The translations under genes and the position numbers were made by a program. Source: Parietichytrium sp. I65-24A (taxonomy: Eukaryota; Sar; Bigyra; Thraustochytrida; Thraustochytriidae). From it: DNA of 64,000 bases. The notes below the pieces were generated by a model that made no database searches, was not told where the DNA came from, and saw only the letters and a program-made list of their open reading frames with translations. Shown here piece after piece: positions 27,380-37,060 of the stretch. Numbering within the stretch: position 1 is the stretch's first letter; every line of letters starts with the position of its first letter. Where the stretch lies: contig BLSF01000060.1 of assembly GCA_012862575.1 (NCBI GenBank), forward strand, positions 205,136 to 269,135, written 5' to 3'.

Positions 27380-30136
27380 ATGAGGGAAAAGAACGCCGCG
27401 GCTACAGCCAAGGCCTCATCTGCATCGCAACCCTCGTCATCATCCTCCTCCTCTTCCACGACTGCACAACCCTCCTCCACGCCTCTCGGGTCAGGGAGTG
27501 GCACCCGCGCTCAGGTGGCTGCGCAATCCGAAGCCCCTGCCACTCCAAGTCACAAAGGTGTTGGTTTTCCATTCTCAAGTAATCCCGCCACGCCTGGCTT
27601 GACGACCAACGCTGCGGCACAGACTGACATTTTCGCCGGCCTGTTTGGCAACTCTATTCAACAAGGTCAGTTTATGAACCCCGCGGGTAGCTTCGCCACC
27701 TCATCGGCAACCACGGCCTTTTCTCAAAGCAGTAGACCTGATGCAGGAAGCGCCGTTCCGGGAAGCGACTCTACATCGAAAATATCAGGCGGGCAAGACG
27801 CGTCTAGTGTAGAATGGAACGCCGAAAAGAAGACACCTTCGTTGCAAGAGGTTGGGCTCGCTGTGGAGCGCTTGGAGCATAATCAACGAGAAATTATGTG
27901 CGAGCTCCGCGCCCAAACGGTGACGATGTTGAACGTTTTGGCGAGCTTGGGCAGGATAGAGAAAAGCGCTCAGGATCCTAACAGGACAAGTAAGGGCGGG
28001 CTTTTCGCTCCACCTGTGGATACAGGCATTGTGATGGGCAAATCTCAGAGTCCGCTCAGCGACGGCAAATCTCAGCTTACCTCGCCATGGTCCGAGCATG
28101 AGTCGATTGACTCTCTTTCTCCGAGCGGCGTTCTCTACAACGCTTCTGATAAGACAATGGATAACCGCAATTTCCTCAACGCGGCTTTTGCAGACCTCAT
28201 GCGGCCAAAGGGGCCAGTTGCCCAGGATCTTCCGTCCGCAGCCACACAACAACAAGCACAGGTGGGTAACATTGCACAGGAAGCAACATTCAAGACAAAG
28301 CCACAACAGCCTGACTTTAGCACGGAAGGTCGCAGGCAAGCCAAGAGGCAGAAGGTATCTGAGGAAGCAGGGGTTGTTGACGGGTCGATGCGAAGTCTTG
28401 CTGCAGAGACACTGGCATCGTTTAGCAAATCTAGTGGAACGAACTACCAAGAAACTGGCGGGGCAAGCCCTCAACGCGAAACTGTGAAGCAACTCATCAG
28501 CAACTCAGCCTCGTCTACACCTCAATCGCAAACTCAACCAAATCCTCAGAGTACACCTCAGTCATGGCTGCCTCCACTGAACACCCCGGCCGGAAGCGGT
28601 ACCACCGTGCCGGATTTCAGAATGTTCAACTTTCCCAATATCTCCCCGCAATCTCTTCTCAACTCCACGTCGGGGCCCACTGCAAATCTATTCTCCTTCG
28701 GCCTCACGAAGCCGGAGCCTCTTGGGGCGCAGGCTGTACTTGCTGGACTCTCCCTCAGCCGCGACAACCCTGCTGCAGCCATGCTGACACAAGGACGTGA
28801 TGCTATGGACCTCCTGAACGAAGCGGCTGTAGTAAGTGACGGTGAAGCGTCTGCCGGTAATTTGCTGGCTCATGGCCCAACAAAGTCTTCCGTGGCTGTG
28901 ACGCCGGCCAAGGCGTCCTCAGTTGAGATCAGTGCGAAACCCGAGCCTGGGAAGAAACAGTTGCCTTCGGATCTGTCTGACTCCGGCTCTCGAGACGCTG
29001 TCAAGAGAAAGCCAACGAAGAGTGCCTCGAGCACACCCTCCCCTTTGGCAACCAGCACAGCTTCCAAAGGGAAAACGTCCGGGTCAGCAAACTCGGGAAT
29101 GATCCAGCAGACAAAAGGGCAGGGCCGCAAGCCAGGGGCGAAAAAGTCACGGAGAAATAAGCGAAATTCCACCGGAAGTTCCAACTCCGAGGTGACTTTA
29201 CTGACCTTCGCACCATCTTCGATCCCGACTCAGGATATCTTGAAGACGAAAGGCATTCAGTGGATGGTGGAAGTTTATCGCAGCGAGCCAAAGTTCCCGA
29301 AAGTCTTTTATGCAAAGGGGAAGCCAGTCCAGCTGGAGGAGCTGATTGACGAGATTCGCAACGACCAGGAGCTCGGAGTCCGTCTCAGAGACGTTTGGGA
29401 ACGCACTCCAACTGAGCATGGGGCGCAATGGCTGGGGTACTTCAGAAAACACTTTTTAAACCGCTACACCCGAAGCATGGATCCCAATAGCCTCCTGGAT
29501 GAGGGAATACGGTATCCGGTCATCAAGCTCGACTACAACAAAAGTCACATGTCCAGCAACAAGTTGGTGTATGGCTCGTGGTACGGCGTGGACCACGGCG
29601 ATTTGAGCAACAAAACCGCGGAGCTGACAAAGAAGATTCTCAAGTACTGCTTCTTCAAGTTGCCCCTGGTTTTGGTACATGGCGTAGGTTCGGGTGACCG
29701 GCAGTCCGAGCGGCATCACATTCATCCGCTGTTTTTGCTCGCCTCTATGCTGCATGGATTATTTACAGAGTTTGGGATGGACACTGGCAACCCGCGCAAG
29801 CTTTTGTGGCAGAATGACATGACGGTGGAGGACGACGGGGAGGATTATGAAGTAGAAGACAACATATCAGCGAGCGGCGATCGTCCAGCGCACCTTGCAG
29901 ACCATGGGGTTGGTCGAAGTGAGGGGCGTCCTGATGACGACGATGGTGACGAAGACGACGATGGTAACGAAGACGATGATGACGAGGAGGAGGAGGGCGA
30001 CCCCGAGAGTGAAGATAACGACAGACTGCATGATGGCGAGTCGGCCTCACAGGCTCGGCCTGCATTTGCAGGACCCGGAGAGACGGTAACTTACCGGCCA
30101 AACAAGCCGCAAGCGAAACTCGGTGGCGACAGTTAA
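27380..30136 (+). CDS. Large low-complexity protein with one conserved-looking domain, unrecognised
   Basis: A 918-residue single-exon protein. The first 600 residues are rich in Ser, Thr, Gln, Pro and Gly, with scattered FG-like dipeptides (FAGLFGNS, NLFSFGL) and a helical patch at about 160-200. A basic linker (GRKPGAKKSRRNKRNS) precedes a globular segment at about 615-810 containing IQWMVEVYRSEPKFPKVFY, WLGYFRKHFLNRYTRS, YVYGSWYGVD-like residues and LVLVHGVGSGDRQSERHH. A very acidic tail of about 50 Asp/Glu follows. I cannot assign the globular part to a family. The architecture resembles a nuclear regulatory protein, which is inference only. The in-frame ATG is at 27380; the frame extends slightly upstream without ATG. 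Confidence 0.75.
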   Translation: MREKNAAATAKASSASQPSSSSSSSSTTAQPSSTPLGSGSGTRAQVAAQSEAPATPSHKGVGFPFSSNPATPGLTTNAAAQTDIFAGLFGNSIQQGQFMNPAGSFATSSATTAFSQSSRPDAGSAVPGSDSTSKISGGQDASSVEWNAEKKTPSLQEVGLAVERLEHNQREIMCELRAQTVTMLNVLASLGRIEKSAQDPNRTSKGGLFAPPVDTGIVMGKSQSPLSDGKSQLTSPWSEHESIDSLSPSGVLYNASDKTMDNRNFLNAAFADLMRPKGPVAQDLPSAATQQQAQVGNIAQEATFKTKPQQPDFSTEGRRQAKRQKVSEEAGVVDGSMRSLAAETLASFSKSSGTNYQETGGASPQRETVKQLISNSASSTPQSQTQPNPQSTPQSWLPPLNTPAGSGTTVPDFRMFNFPNISPQSLLNSTSGPTANLFSFGLTKPEPLGAQAVLAGLSLSRDNPAAAMLTQGRDAMDLLNEAAVVSDGEASAGNLLAHGPTKSSVAVTPAKASSVEISAKPEPGKKQLPSDLSDSGSRDAVKRKPTKSASSTPSPLATSTASKGKTSGSANSGMIQQTKGQGRKPGAKKSRRNKRNSTGSSNSEVTLLTFAPSSIPTQDILKTKGIQWMVEVYRSEPKFPKVFYAKGKPVQLEELIDEIRNDQELGVRLRDVWERTPTEHGAQWLGYFRKHFLNRYTRSMDPNSLLDEGIRYPVIKLDYNKSHMSSNKLVYGSWYGVDHGDLSNKTAELTKKILKYCFFKLPLVLVHGVGSGDRQSERHHIHPLFLLASMLHGLFTEFGMDTGNPRKLLWQNDMTVEDDGEDYEVEDNISASGDRPAHLADHGVGRSEGRPDDDDGDEDDDGNEDDDDEEEEGDPESEDNDRLHDGESASQARPAFAGPGETVTYRPNKPQAKLGGDS

Positions 30137-30191
30137 CCCACAGATGTAGCTGCATCGAAAAGGGTTTTCGAGTCGCTAGCCGCTGTAGCTC

Positions 30192-30782
30192 ATGGTAAAT
30201 CAGGCAAGTGAGCATACCTTTGAAGCCTCTCGTGCGCTCTCTCTCTCCCCTCGAAATAATATATATATATATATACAAATAGTATGCTCGACTTTTCTTT
30301 GGTTCTTGTGCTTGCTACTTGCTTTAATTTTTTTCCTAAGGAGATGGCCGTTCTCAAGCTCGTGCCTGCGCACAATCGAGATAATTATTCTTCAGAAAGA
30401 AAGAACAAAATTTTTCGAGACGAAAATCACAAGACTCGGACAAACATTGTCTTTCTCAAGGCTCCAGTCCGCTGGAGCGCTACGAAATGTTGAGTCCGTT
30501 TACAATTCCTGCTCCCAACCTATCTCTCCAGGATCGGACCAAACAGATGAATGCTTGAGTGACGACGAGTTTCAAGAACTATTATCGGACTGCGGCCGGA
30601 ATTTTGAGCCAACAGATACATGCTTGAGTGACGACGAGTTCCACGAAGTATTATCGCACTGCGGCCCGAATTTTGAGCCGCTCTTGCCAAACAACACGCA
30701 TGGTCAGGATTTCGAATTCTCGAAAATGGATGAAGAGGATATATTTGGGGGTGGCAGAACTCCGGAAAACATTCTCGTGTAA
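30192..30782 (+). CDS. Hypothetical protein with a duplicated 23-residue acidic motif; possible retrocopy
   Basis: A 196-residue open frame. The first 100 residues include a hydrophobic stretch (CSTFLWFLCLLLALIFFL) that may be chance over an AT-rich leader. The C-terminal half has two tandem units of 23 residues, CLSDDEFQELLSDCGRNFEP and CLSDDEFHEVLSHCGPNFEP (the first three residues of each are TDE or TDT). They are encoded by 69-bp repeats at 30543-30611 and 30612-30680. It ends MDEEDIFGGGRTPENILV. A 19-base A run starts 32 bases after the stop. No family is recognised. The true start may be internal; overall coding status is uncertain. Confidence 0.35.
   Translation: MVNQASEHTFEASRALSLSPRNNIYIYIQIVCSTFLWFLCLLLALIFFLRRWPFSSSCLRTIEIIILQKERTKFFETKITRLGQTLSFSRLQSAGALRNVESVYNSCSQPISPGSDQTDECLSDDEFQELLSDCGRNFEPTDTCLSDDEFHEVLSHCGPNFEPLLPNNTHGQDFEFSKMDEEDIFGGGRTPENILV
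30543..30680 (+). repeat. 69-bp tandem duplication inside an open frame
   Basis: Two adjacent 69-bp units encode near-identical 23-residue motifs. Differences between units are a mix of silent and amino-acid changing substitutions, and the frame is kept. Confidence 0.9.
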
Positions 30783-31446
30783 TGATATAGACGTATGAGC
30801 TTTGTTTACAGTTCAAAAAAAAAAAAAAAAAAATCTACCAAAAGCGCGCCATTCAAGAGCGATAAATAGATCAATCGGGCGTGTTCCGAAGTGAAGATGT
30901 ACAGTCATGTATTTGGCGAATTTGCACCTACATATCTTCGAGTTTCAAGTTTCAATACATCCAAGCCCCAAATTTGTATGGCTCCATGATCCAGGTCCCA
31001 TGTCCAAAGTGCTCCAAGTTCCATGACCCGTTTCAAAGCCAATGCGCTGTAAGAGAAGTTGATGGGAGATGGCGAGATCACCGAGAGCCCCCTTCTTGGC
31101 CTTTCTTTTCTTTCAAGTTGAAAAGCCTTGCCATTCGCCAACTTGATCGAGCAGCTCATACGCTCACACGCTCACATGCTCACGTGCTCACATGCTTACA
31201 CGAGCTCTTCATTCCGAGTTCTGGTTCTGTTTCACCTTGAGTGAGTCGCAGCAAGTGCAGTTCTAGCCATCTTCCTGCGCTCTCGCCTAGGTCCGTGTCG
31301 CCGGCCTGGACGCTCTGCTTAGTGTGCTTAGCGGCTTCTTGTCACAGTCCTCCAAGTCCTCTAAGTCCTCAAGTCCTCTACGAGCTCTGCGAGCTCTGCG
31401 GCGCGTGGGTCAGTCGATTAGGTTAGGTCGGTGGCGGCCACGCACA
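30783..31446. other. Intergenic region with poly(A) tract
   Basis: It begins with the 3' flank of the preceding open frame and an A19 run at 30815-30833. It then continues to the promoter and leader of the CorA-like gene, which has CTCAC(A/G)TG repeats near 31163-31195 and AGTCCTC repeats near 31347-31380. No coding region is recognised. Confidence 0.55.
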
Positions 31447-33024
31447 ATGTCCGGTCGCAGGAGACGGTCGCGCGACGGCGCTGAGAGTGGCGGCGGGGAT
31501 AGCGGGACGGAGGCAGGCGGATCTGGGAGCCCCACTGAGGAGCTGTACGTGGTATTCGACTCCTCGCGGCCTGTAGAAGGAGGCGCTTTCAGCGAAGAGC
31601 ACGGCGAGAGCCAGCGGAGCGAGGATAAGGATAATGCGGGCGTGGGAGCAGAACGCGATGAGTCTGAGCCTGGAGGGTCGTACAAGGAGGGCGAGCGCGG
31701 CGAGGCTGAAGAGCGGGACGAAGAGGCGGAGGACGGAGACCCGTCAGAGCTCGCAGCTGCGTCGCCGAAAATGAGGGTCACGCTGGAAGGCATGAACCTA
31801 CGCGACAGGCTCTCGTCGGTTGGGCTGACGCTGGACGTGGACAGAATCTATACCTCGAGCGCGACGAAAATGCGGCTGGTGCACAAGCAAAAGCCCTTGC
31901 TGGTGCTGGACTTTGGCGCGAACGGCGCGCACAGGTTCGTGGAAATGCGCCGCGACGAGGTGCTTCAAGAAGCGCGTTCGGCGGTGCCAGAAATCATTCC
32001 CAGCAAGGACGCGCGCCTCCTGGAAAAAAAGGCGGAGATCAATGAAGCCGTCGCAAAGGGCCTTCGTGGTCCTCTGAAAAACGAAGAGGAGCTGATCGAC
32101 AGAATTCGTTTCAAAGGTACCTTGCAGCAACGCGACTCGAGGTTGCTAGATACCAATTTTTCGCACGCACGAGACCCAGCGATCCTCGTTCGCCGTCACG
32201 CAATTTTGGTGAATCTCCCGCCCATTAAAGCTCTCGTGCTGTACAACCGCACGCTGGTGTTTGTGCCTGACGGGGCGGATTCGATTTTGGCAAGCCTGAT
32301 GGCGCGATTACAGGAGCGGGCCGATCGCCATAACCCAGAGTACGAAGAGTTGCACGTCCCGTTTGTCATTCGTTCAATGGAAGCCATCTTTCTCACAACT
32401 TGTAAGGCTCTCGACGACGAAGTTACGCTTTTGAGTCCCAGGGTGCACAAGACTGTGAACGAGATTATCCAGAGTTCTTCAGGCGTCACCATTGAGCGCC
32501 TTCGCCAGGCGAAAAACTCCGTCAATATCTTGTTTGCAAAGGTTGATGGTATTCAGTACGCTTTCGATGAGCTTTTGAAGAACGATCGAGACATGGCGCT
32601 TATGAAGCTCGACAAATTGTACGTGTACCCCGACTTTTATGTAGAGAAGAATGCGGACACGTGGGCTGCGGATCACGAAGAAATTGAGCTCCTTTTGGAG
32701 AACTACGCGCAGGCCATTGACGGGACCATGTCAAGAATCGAGGCTTTGAACAAGGAAATAGACTCCGCAATGTCAACAATCTCGTTGCGGCTTGATACCG
32801 CACGTAATCGGCTGTTGGGCATCGACCTTCTTGTGACAAGCGTCACCTCTGCTGCAGCTGTTGGGGCGCTATTTGCAGGTCTGTTCGGAATGAACTTGGA
32901 CTCTGGGGTTTCTGAGAGTCCATACTGGTTTTGGACCTGGTTTGGGATCATTGTAGGAGGGGTACCTGTTGTGGTTCTGGTCATGTTTTCATGTATATAT
33001 CGTCACGGTCTTCTTATCACCTAA
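31447..33024 (+). CDS. CorA/MRS2-family magnesium transporter
   Basis: A 525-residue protein from the ATG at 31447. Residues 1-110 are a disordered, acidic Ser/Glu-rich tail. The large helical domain follows (VLDFGANGAHRFVEMRRDEVLQ, LVFVPDGADSILASLMARL, and a long helix ending TISLRLDTARNRLLG). Two C-terminal membrane helices surround the signature GMN at residues 481-483 (AAAVGALFAGLFGMN, then YWFWTWFGIIVGGVPVVVLV). The GMN loop forms the pore entrance of these pentameric Mg2+ channels. The organisation is that of eukaryotic MRS2-like proteins. No clear organelle presequence is visible, so the membrane it sits in is unknown. The upstream open extension has no ATG. Confidence 0.92.
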   Translation: MSGRRRRSRDGAESGGGDSGTEAGGSGSPTEELYVVFDSSRPVEGGAFSEEHGESQRSEDKDNAGVGAERDESEPGGSYKEGERGEAEERDEEAEDGDPSELAAASPKMRVTLEGMNLRDRLSSVGLTLDVDRIYTSSATKMRLVHKQKPLLVLDFGANGAHRFVEMRRDEVLQEARSAVPEIIPSKDARLLEKKAEINEAVAKGLRGPLKNEEELIDRIRFKGTLQQRDSRLLDTNFSHARDPAILVRRHAILVNLPPIKALVLYNRTLVFVPDGADSILASLMARLQERADRHNPEYEELHVPFVIRSMEAIFLTTCKALDDEVTLLSPRVHKTVNEIIQSSSGVTIERLRQAKNSVNILFAKVDGIQYAFDELLKNDRDMALMKLDKLYVYPDFYVEKNADTWAADHEEIELLLENYAQAIDGTMSRIEALNKEIDSAMSTISLRLDTARNRLLGIDLLVTSVTSAAAVGALFAGLFGMNLDSGVSESPYWFWTWFGIIVGGVPVVVLVMFSCIYRHGLLIT

Positions 33025-33473
33025 GTCGCACTCCGGGCACCCGTACTGTGTTTCTCGAAAGGTTCGCAGTTTGCTTGAGAGATGTCGAAAGAAAGAAATA
33101 CATGGGATTTGTTACGAAGACAATTGCCTTGTGGAGGCAAACGCTTGCTGCCGGCGTCTTCTGCGGCCACACGGAAAACATCATCGCTGGTATAGTACTT
33201 GTTCAAGAGAGCCAGCTTGCTCACATCTGCAATTGTTAGTAGCCTCGAATTTTCTTGCTCGCTGTCATTCATTCATTCATTCTATAAGCTTCAAAGTCAT
33301 ATGCACCTTTCATTTCCCTCGAGCCGGAATAAGATTTAAAGCTGGAAAGGGAGAACGAAAGTGTGAATGAAAAAGGTGTTAAATTGAATTTTCCGTTCAG
33401 AGCTCTCTAATAAGTTCCGGACCCCTCGGCCAGACCCGTACATTACTGGCGAGAGAAATTCGCTAGCTCAAAA
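33025..33473. other. Convergent intergenic region
   Basis: The 3' flanks of the CorA-like gene and DCP1 meet here. CATT repeats occur at 33268-33281. Nothing else is recognised. Confidence 0.5.
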
Positions 33474-34352
33474 TTAGTTTTGCGATGGCGGAGGTTGCTG
33501 ATTGCCGTAGTATTGTTGTTGTTGATATTGCGGATCATAGACAGGAGGGTAAGGGTGATGAACTTGGTAGTGGGGTGGTTGTTGCCTCAGCGGGCTCGGA
33601 GCAGGCGCTATAATATGGCCGTGGCCATGACCGGGCACAGAGCCATGACCATGCATATTGAACTGCGCTGGAGGGGTGGTGCCCTGTGGATGAGCATGAG
33701 GCTTGCTCTGCAGTCCTTTAAGATAGGTGTTGTGAAGAATATCTATAAATTTATCCGTTTGCACCAAGCGAACGAGAACCTCCTTCATTTGCTCTTTGCT
33801 CATCACGAAATTCTCTTGCGCATTCGGTCCGTTGAACGTGGGTGGCGGCTGTTCAGACTGCTGCTCTTTTGCCTTCTCACTCAAAAACATTTGCTGCAAA
33901 AGGGCAGGCATTTCCCCACTCGCTGTCTGCGCGTGTCCGGGCTTGGCAGCGCTCGCCTTGGCCATCTCCCCGATGAGCTCTTCCAGCTTGCGAATCACAC
34001 GGCCCTGCTCTGCTGGGTCCGCGAACCATATGCCAAAAATGCCATCCGGGAGTTTGAACATGAGATACTCGTCCGTCGCATCGTGCTCAAAGTCTGCCCC
34101 CACGTACTTGACCAGGTTGCTGCTGCTATTCCTGTTCACCACCACCAGCGCGCACGCCTCCGCCACTCCGTTCACTCCTGGCGTGCGGTCGACCAGGAAG
34201 AACGCTCCTTCTATGTCCTCCTTCTCCCAGCTCTGCTCCGACTCACTAAACTTGTACACTGCCACATAGTTGGCCTGGTCCCTGATCTCCGTGGCGCCCG
34301 GCACCAGCCGCTGCAGCATGCGAAAGTTCTTCTGCTGCCGCAACTCGTCCAT
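33474..34352 (-). CDS. DCP1: mRNA-decapping enzyme subunit Dcp1
   Basis: A 292-residue protein. Its N-terminal EVH1 domain (about 1-130) shows the Dcp1 pattern: LQRLVPGATEIRDQANYVAVYKF, then W, then IEGAFFLVDR and the RNSSSNLVKYV strand, with MFKLPDGIFGIWFAD as the closing block. The C-terminal half is helical near 190-215 (MSKEQMKEVLVRLVQTDKF, like the trimerisation segment) and ends in a Pro/Gln/His/Tyr-rich tail. Dcp1 activates the Dcp2 decapping nuclease in cytoplasmic 5'-3' mRNA decay. The first in-frame ATG is at 34350-34352, giving MDELRQQKNFRML; the longer open frame upstream has no ATG. Confidence 0.92.
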   Translation of the reverse strand: MDELRQQKNFRMLQRLVPGATEIRDQANYVAVYKFSESEQSWEKEDIEGAFFLVDRTPGVNGVAEACALVVVNRNSSSNLVKYVGADFEHDATDEYLMFKLPDGIFGIWFADPAEQGRVIRKLEELIGEMAKASAAKPGHAQTASGEMPALLQQMFLSEKAKEQQSEQPPPTFNGPNAQENFVMSKEQMKEVLVRLVQTDKFIDILHNTYLKGLQSKPHAHPQGTTPPAQFNMHGHGSVPGHGHGHIIAPAPSPLRQQPPHYQVHHPYPPVYDPQYQQQQYYGNQQPPPSQN

Positions 34353-34435
34353 CTTGGCCAACGGCGCTCTAACGCCCAACTGCCCAACTACCCAACTGTC
34401 CTCGCCGCGTACTAGTACTCAGTACCCTCTCTCTT

Positions 34436-34466
<31 letters not shown>

Positions 34467-35051
34467 CTATGTTCTCTGACTTATGTATGTGAGATTATGT
34501 GAGATGCTCGCTGCAGAAAGCAATACCAACGGTGGACTATCCACACTACAGTCACTACAGGAAAATCTTCGTTCGCCACTCTATCCGAACGAGGAGCTAT
34601 TCCCTCTACACTACATGTACATGGTACCGGTACCGGTAATGCCCGCACATTGCTATAGCTGATAATAATACGATCCCACAGTGGTATACTACGTGGCAGT
34701 TACCGAAATCGAATAATATCAGCGCCAGGAATCCGTAGGAAGCTTTCTAATCAACATCGTGAACGTCTTAACTACAGCTTCTGATACTGATACTCCTACG
34801 ATCGATAGCTAGTGATAACTGCGCTATCGCCTTCCTACTATAAATAACCTGCTATTAGCCGTGGTGGTAGGTGGTAGGTGGTAGCTGATAGCGTGGATGT
34901 TATGTTAAGAGACGGCTATGAAGACCTATGAAGCACAGTATGTAAAAGTGTTTGTCCAATGGAAAGAAAGGAAAGAGTGAAAAGCAAAGTGCGAGAAGAT
35001 GAGTGAGATAAGGAGATAAGTGGAGACGGGGATAAAGGGATAAGGAAGGCG
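34353..35051. other. Divergent intergenic region with microsatellite
   Basis: The stretch between DCP1 and POP4 holds promoters for both. It contains a CTAT microsatellite at about 34437-34466 and a GGTACCGGTACCGG palindrome at 34623-34636. No gene is seen. Confidence 0.55.
34437..34466. repeat. (CTAT)n microsatellite
   Basis: About seven uninterrupted tetranucleotide copies just upstream of the DCP1 start. Confidence 0.95.
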
Positions 35052-35648
35052 ATGGAGAGCAGAGGCAAACGACTGGATCGCGTCCTTTCGCAGCTGGTTT
35101 CGCACCGAGTATTGGACAATGTGCTTGACTCGGTGCGAAACAAGGCGCTCACGTTGGAGATCGCAAGGCAAGACTTGAGCAAGGAAGCACGAAAGGAGCG
35201 CAAGGCACGAAGAGCGGCAAAGGATCGAAACGCACTCAGACTTCCGAGACAAAAGCGGAAAGAATTACTCGCCAGGGCATTGGCCTCTATCGAATGGTCA
35301 AGAGGGCTGACTCAACTCAACGTCAAAGGCCGCGGAGCTCATACTTCCCTCCCCAAATCAGCAAAATCGATCGAAGGGGATGAACTTTACAACCTTGCTA
35401 GCAAGCAGGCCGCGCGTTCCGACAAGCTTCGAAAGCTCGATTTGCGCGGAGCAAGTATCGTAGTGTTCCACACGAGAGGATCAGATTGCAGAACCGGGAT
35501 CAGAGGGGTTGTCGTGCACGTGTCAGCGAACACCTTTGTAGTCTCCCGTGAACAGGGGAAGCTAATGCGATTCCCGAAAGCTGGCACCAAAATCGCCTTG
35601 GCAGGGGAAGAAGACTACCCTTTCTGGACGGACATCTTGAATAAGTGA
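35052..35648 (+). CDS. POP4: RNase P/MRP protein subunit Rpp29 (Pop4)
   Basis: A 198-residue protein. The N-terminal 90 residues are basic and helical (KARKERKARRAAKDRNAL-type composition). The C-terminal 80 residues match the UPF0086/Rpp29 beta-barrel: LDLRGASIVVFHTRGSDC, TGIRGVVVHVSANTFVV, then KLMRFPKAGTKIAL. In that fold the protein binds the RNase P and RNase MRP RNAs and takes part in tRNA 5' processing and rRNA maturation. The ATG at 35052 is clean and the length is close to family norms. It is followed on the same strand by SLX9, another ribosome-biogenesis gene, though nearly 700 bp separate them. Confidence 0.9.
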   Translation: MESRGKRLDRVLSQLVSHRVLDNVLDSVRNKALTLEIARQDLSKEARKERKARRAAKDRNALRLPRQKRKELLARALASIEWSRGLTQLNVKGRGAHTSLPKSAKSIEGDELYNLASKQAARSDKLRKLDLRGASIVVFHTRGSDCRTGIRGVVVHVSANTFVVSREQGKLMRFPKAGTKIALAGEEDYPFWTDILNK

Positions 35649-36334
35649 GCGTTGCTTTCAATAGCTCGCTTCCCTAGCTAGAGATGGCCTCGAAGACGCC
35701 GAAGGAGCGCAAAATCAGATTTGGGTTGACAGGATAGATGGAGACCATAGCAGCGAGCCCGACAAAGTGGACACGCACTTGCGCCTGTCGATTCTTCGAC
35801 GCCCAATGCCGACATGGAGAAGACAGACACTTGGCTCCGAAGCAAAGTTCGGATGGGCGTCCACAACAGCCGGGTTGATTGGAGCTCATTCTCACGAGAG
35901 GACGAGAGGACGATGTTGACAATGCCAGTATAAACGCAAAAAGACTCGAGGGGCAACTTGAGACGAGACGCGCGCAGCAATATATCAAGTTCGCAACCCA
36001 CGTTCCCTGAATATCGACTGACGGAATCCCAAAATCCCGCTTCTTGCAAGTAACACACAAGTCCGCCGTTCATTTACTGTTAATTTTTTCAAAACTAACT
36101 GACTGTGATTCTGTTTAGTGTTTACGTAAAAAGGGTGTCGAATTGTTATAGTATTGTTACATGCGCTAAGAAACTCTCGTTTACCACCCATTCACCCATC
36201 TTTAGAATAATCTGTATAATCGTAAGCGTTCCGCTATTACTGGCTTGAAGATGAAGGCTGCGAGGTCAGCAAATTTTCGCTGGGGTGCTCGCGTACAGTG
36301 AACATACTGGGCATAGAAACGAGCATATTGTAAA
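35649..36334. other. Intergenic region, one doubtful small frame
   Basis: It contains only short antisense frames. The best, 35674-35889 minus, would encode 71 Cys-rich residues but has no support. The last 100 bases are the SLX9 leader. Confidence 0.4.
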
Positions 36335-36769
36335 ATGCCAAAGGCATCACGCGTGAAGAAGGCCGCCCGGGCGGCATACGCTGTCCCGAAAGGCGATGGT
36401 AAGACTCTGTCCGTGAAGGCGAAGCGGGAGGAGCGCAGGGCAAACTTTTTGGACAAGTTGGACCGCACCCAGAAAGGCATCAAGAAGGACAAACAGGTCA
36501 AGGAGGTAGGGAGCGCCCTTGCGTCCGTGGATAATCTGTCAGAGGCGCTGAAGGCGTTCGAGAAGGAGGTGGAGAAGACGGCGTCGACAGGCAAAGGGGA
36601 GGCCGGCGCAGTCAGGAAGTCAAAGACTGGGAGAGTCTCGCTGAAGAAGCGAAAGGAGATCCAGAGGGAAGAGATCAACCTGCTCAAGCAAGTAATGCAG
36701 CACCCTGCAATGAAGGAGAACCCATACGCTGCTATCAAGGAGCACCTTACCAACACATTTGTGGAATAA
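36335..36769 (+). CDS. SLX9: Slx9-like ribosome biogenesis protein
   Basis: A 144-residue, strongly basic protein. The mid part has KAKREERRANFLDKLDRTQ, and the C-terminal block SLKKRKEIQREEINLLKQV is followed by MQHPAMKENPYAAIKEHL. This Q-HPAF-x-NP-x-AAI-x-EHL pattern defines Slx9/FAM207A proteins, which associate with pre-40S particles in the nucleolus and assist ITS1 processing. The length is short but normal for the family. The ATG is at 36335. Identification rests mainly on the C-terminal motif. Confidence 0.82.
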   Translation: MPKASRVKKAARAAYAVPKGDGKTLSVKAKREERRANFLDKLDRTQKGIKKDKQVKEVGSALASVDNLSEALKAFEKEVEKTASTGKGEAGAVRKSKTGRVSLKKRKEIQREEINLLKQVMQHPAMKENPYAAIKEHLTNTFVE

Positions 36770-37060
36770 ATCGCACGAGAACCAACCCGCACTGATACAT
36801 GTGCATTGTATATATCGTCGAATCCTGGCGAGCAAAGTGTTTCTCCTTCGCAGACGTTGTAACTGACTTTCGAGAGGTCAAAACCTTAAAATCTTCTCAA
36901 CCAGACATCTCATTTAAAAAAAAAGTAAAACTTCGGCTATGCAAGTCATTCTTCAATTTAGCTAAAAAAAATCAAAACAAATTTCATAAAAGGTCAATCA
37001 AATGAAAGAAATAGAGAACCCCCTCCTCAACAACAAAAGAGACGGGGGCGTAGAGCAGTA

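Noticed and set aside
35674-35889. A 71-residue Cys-rich minus-strand frame starting MSSNQPGCCG
   Set aside because: Too short and unlike any family; adjacent frame is open over the same bases.
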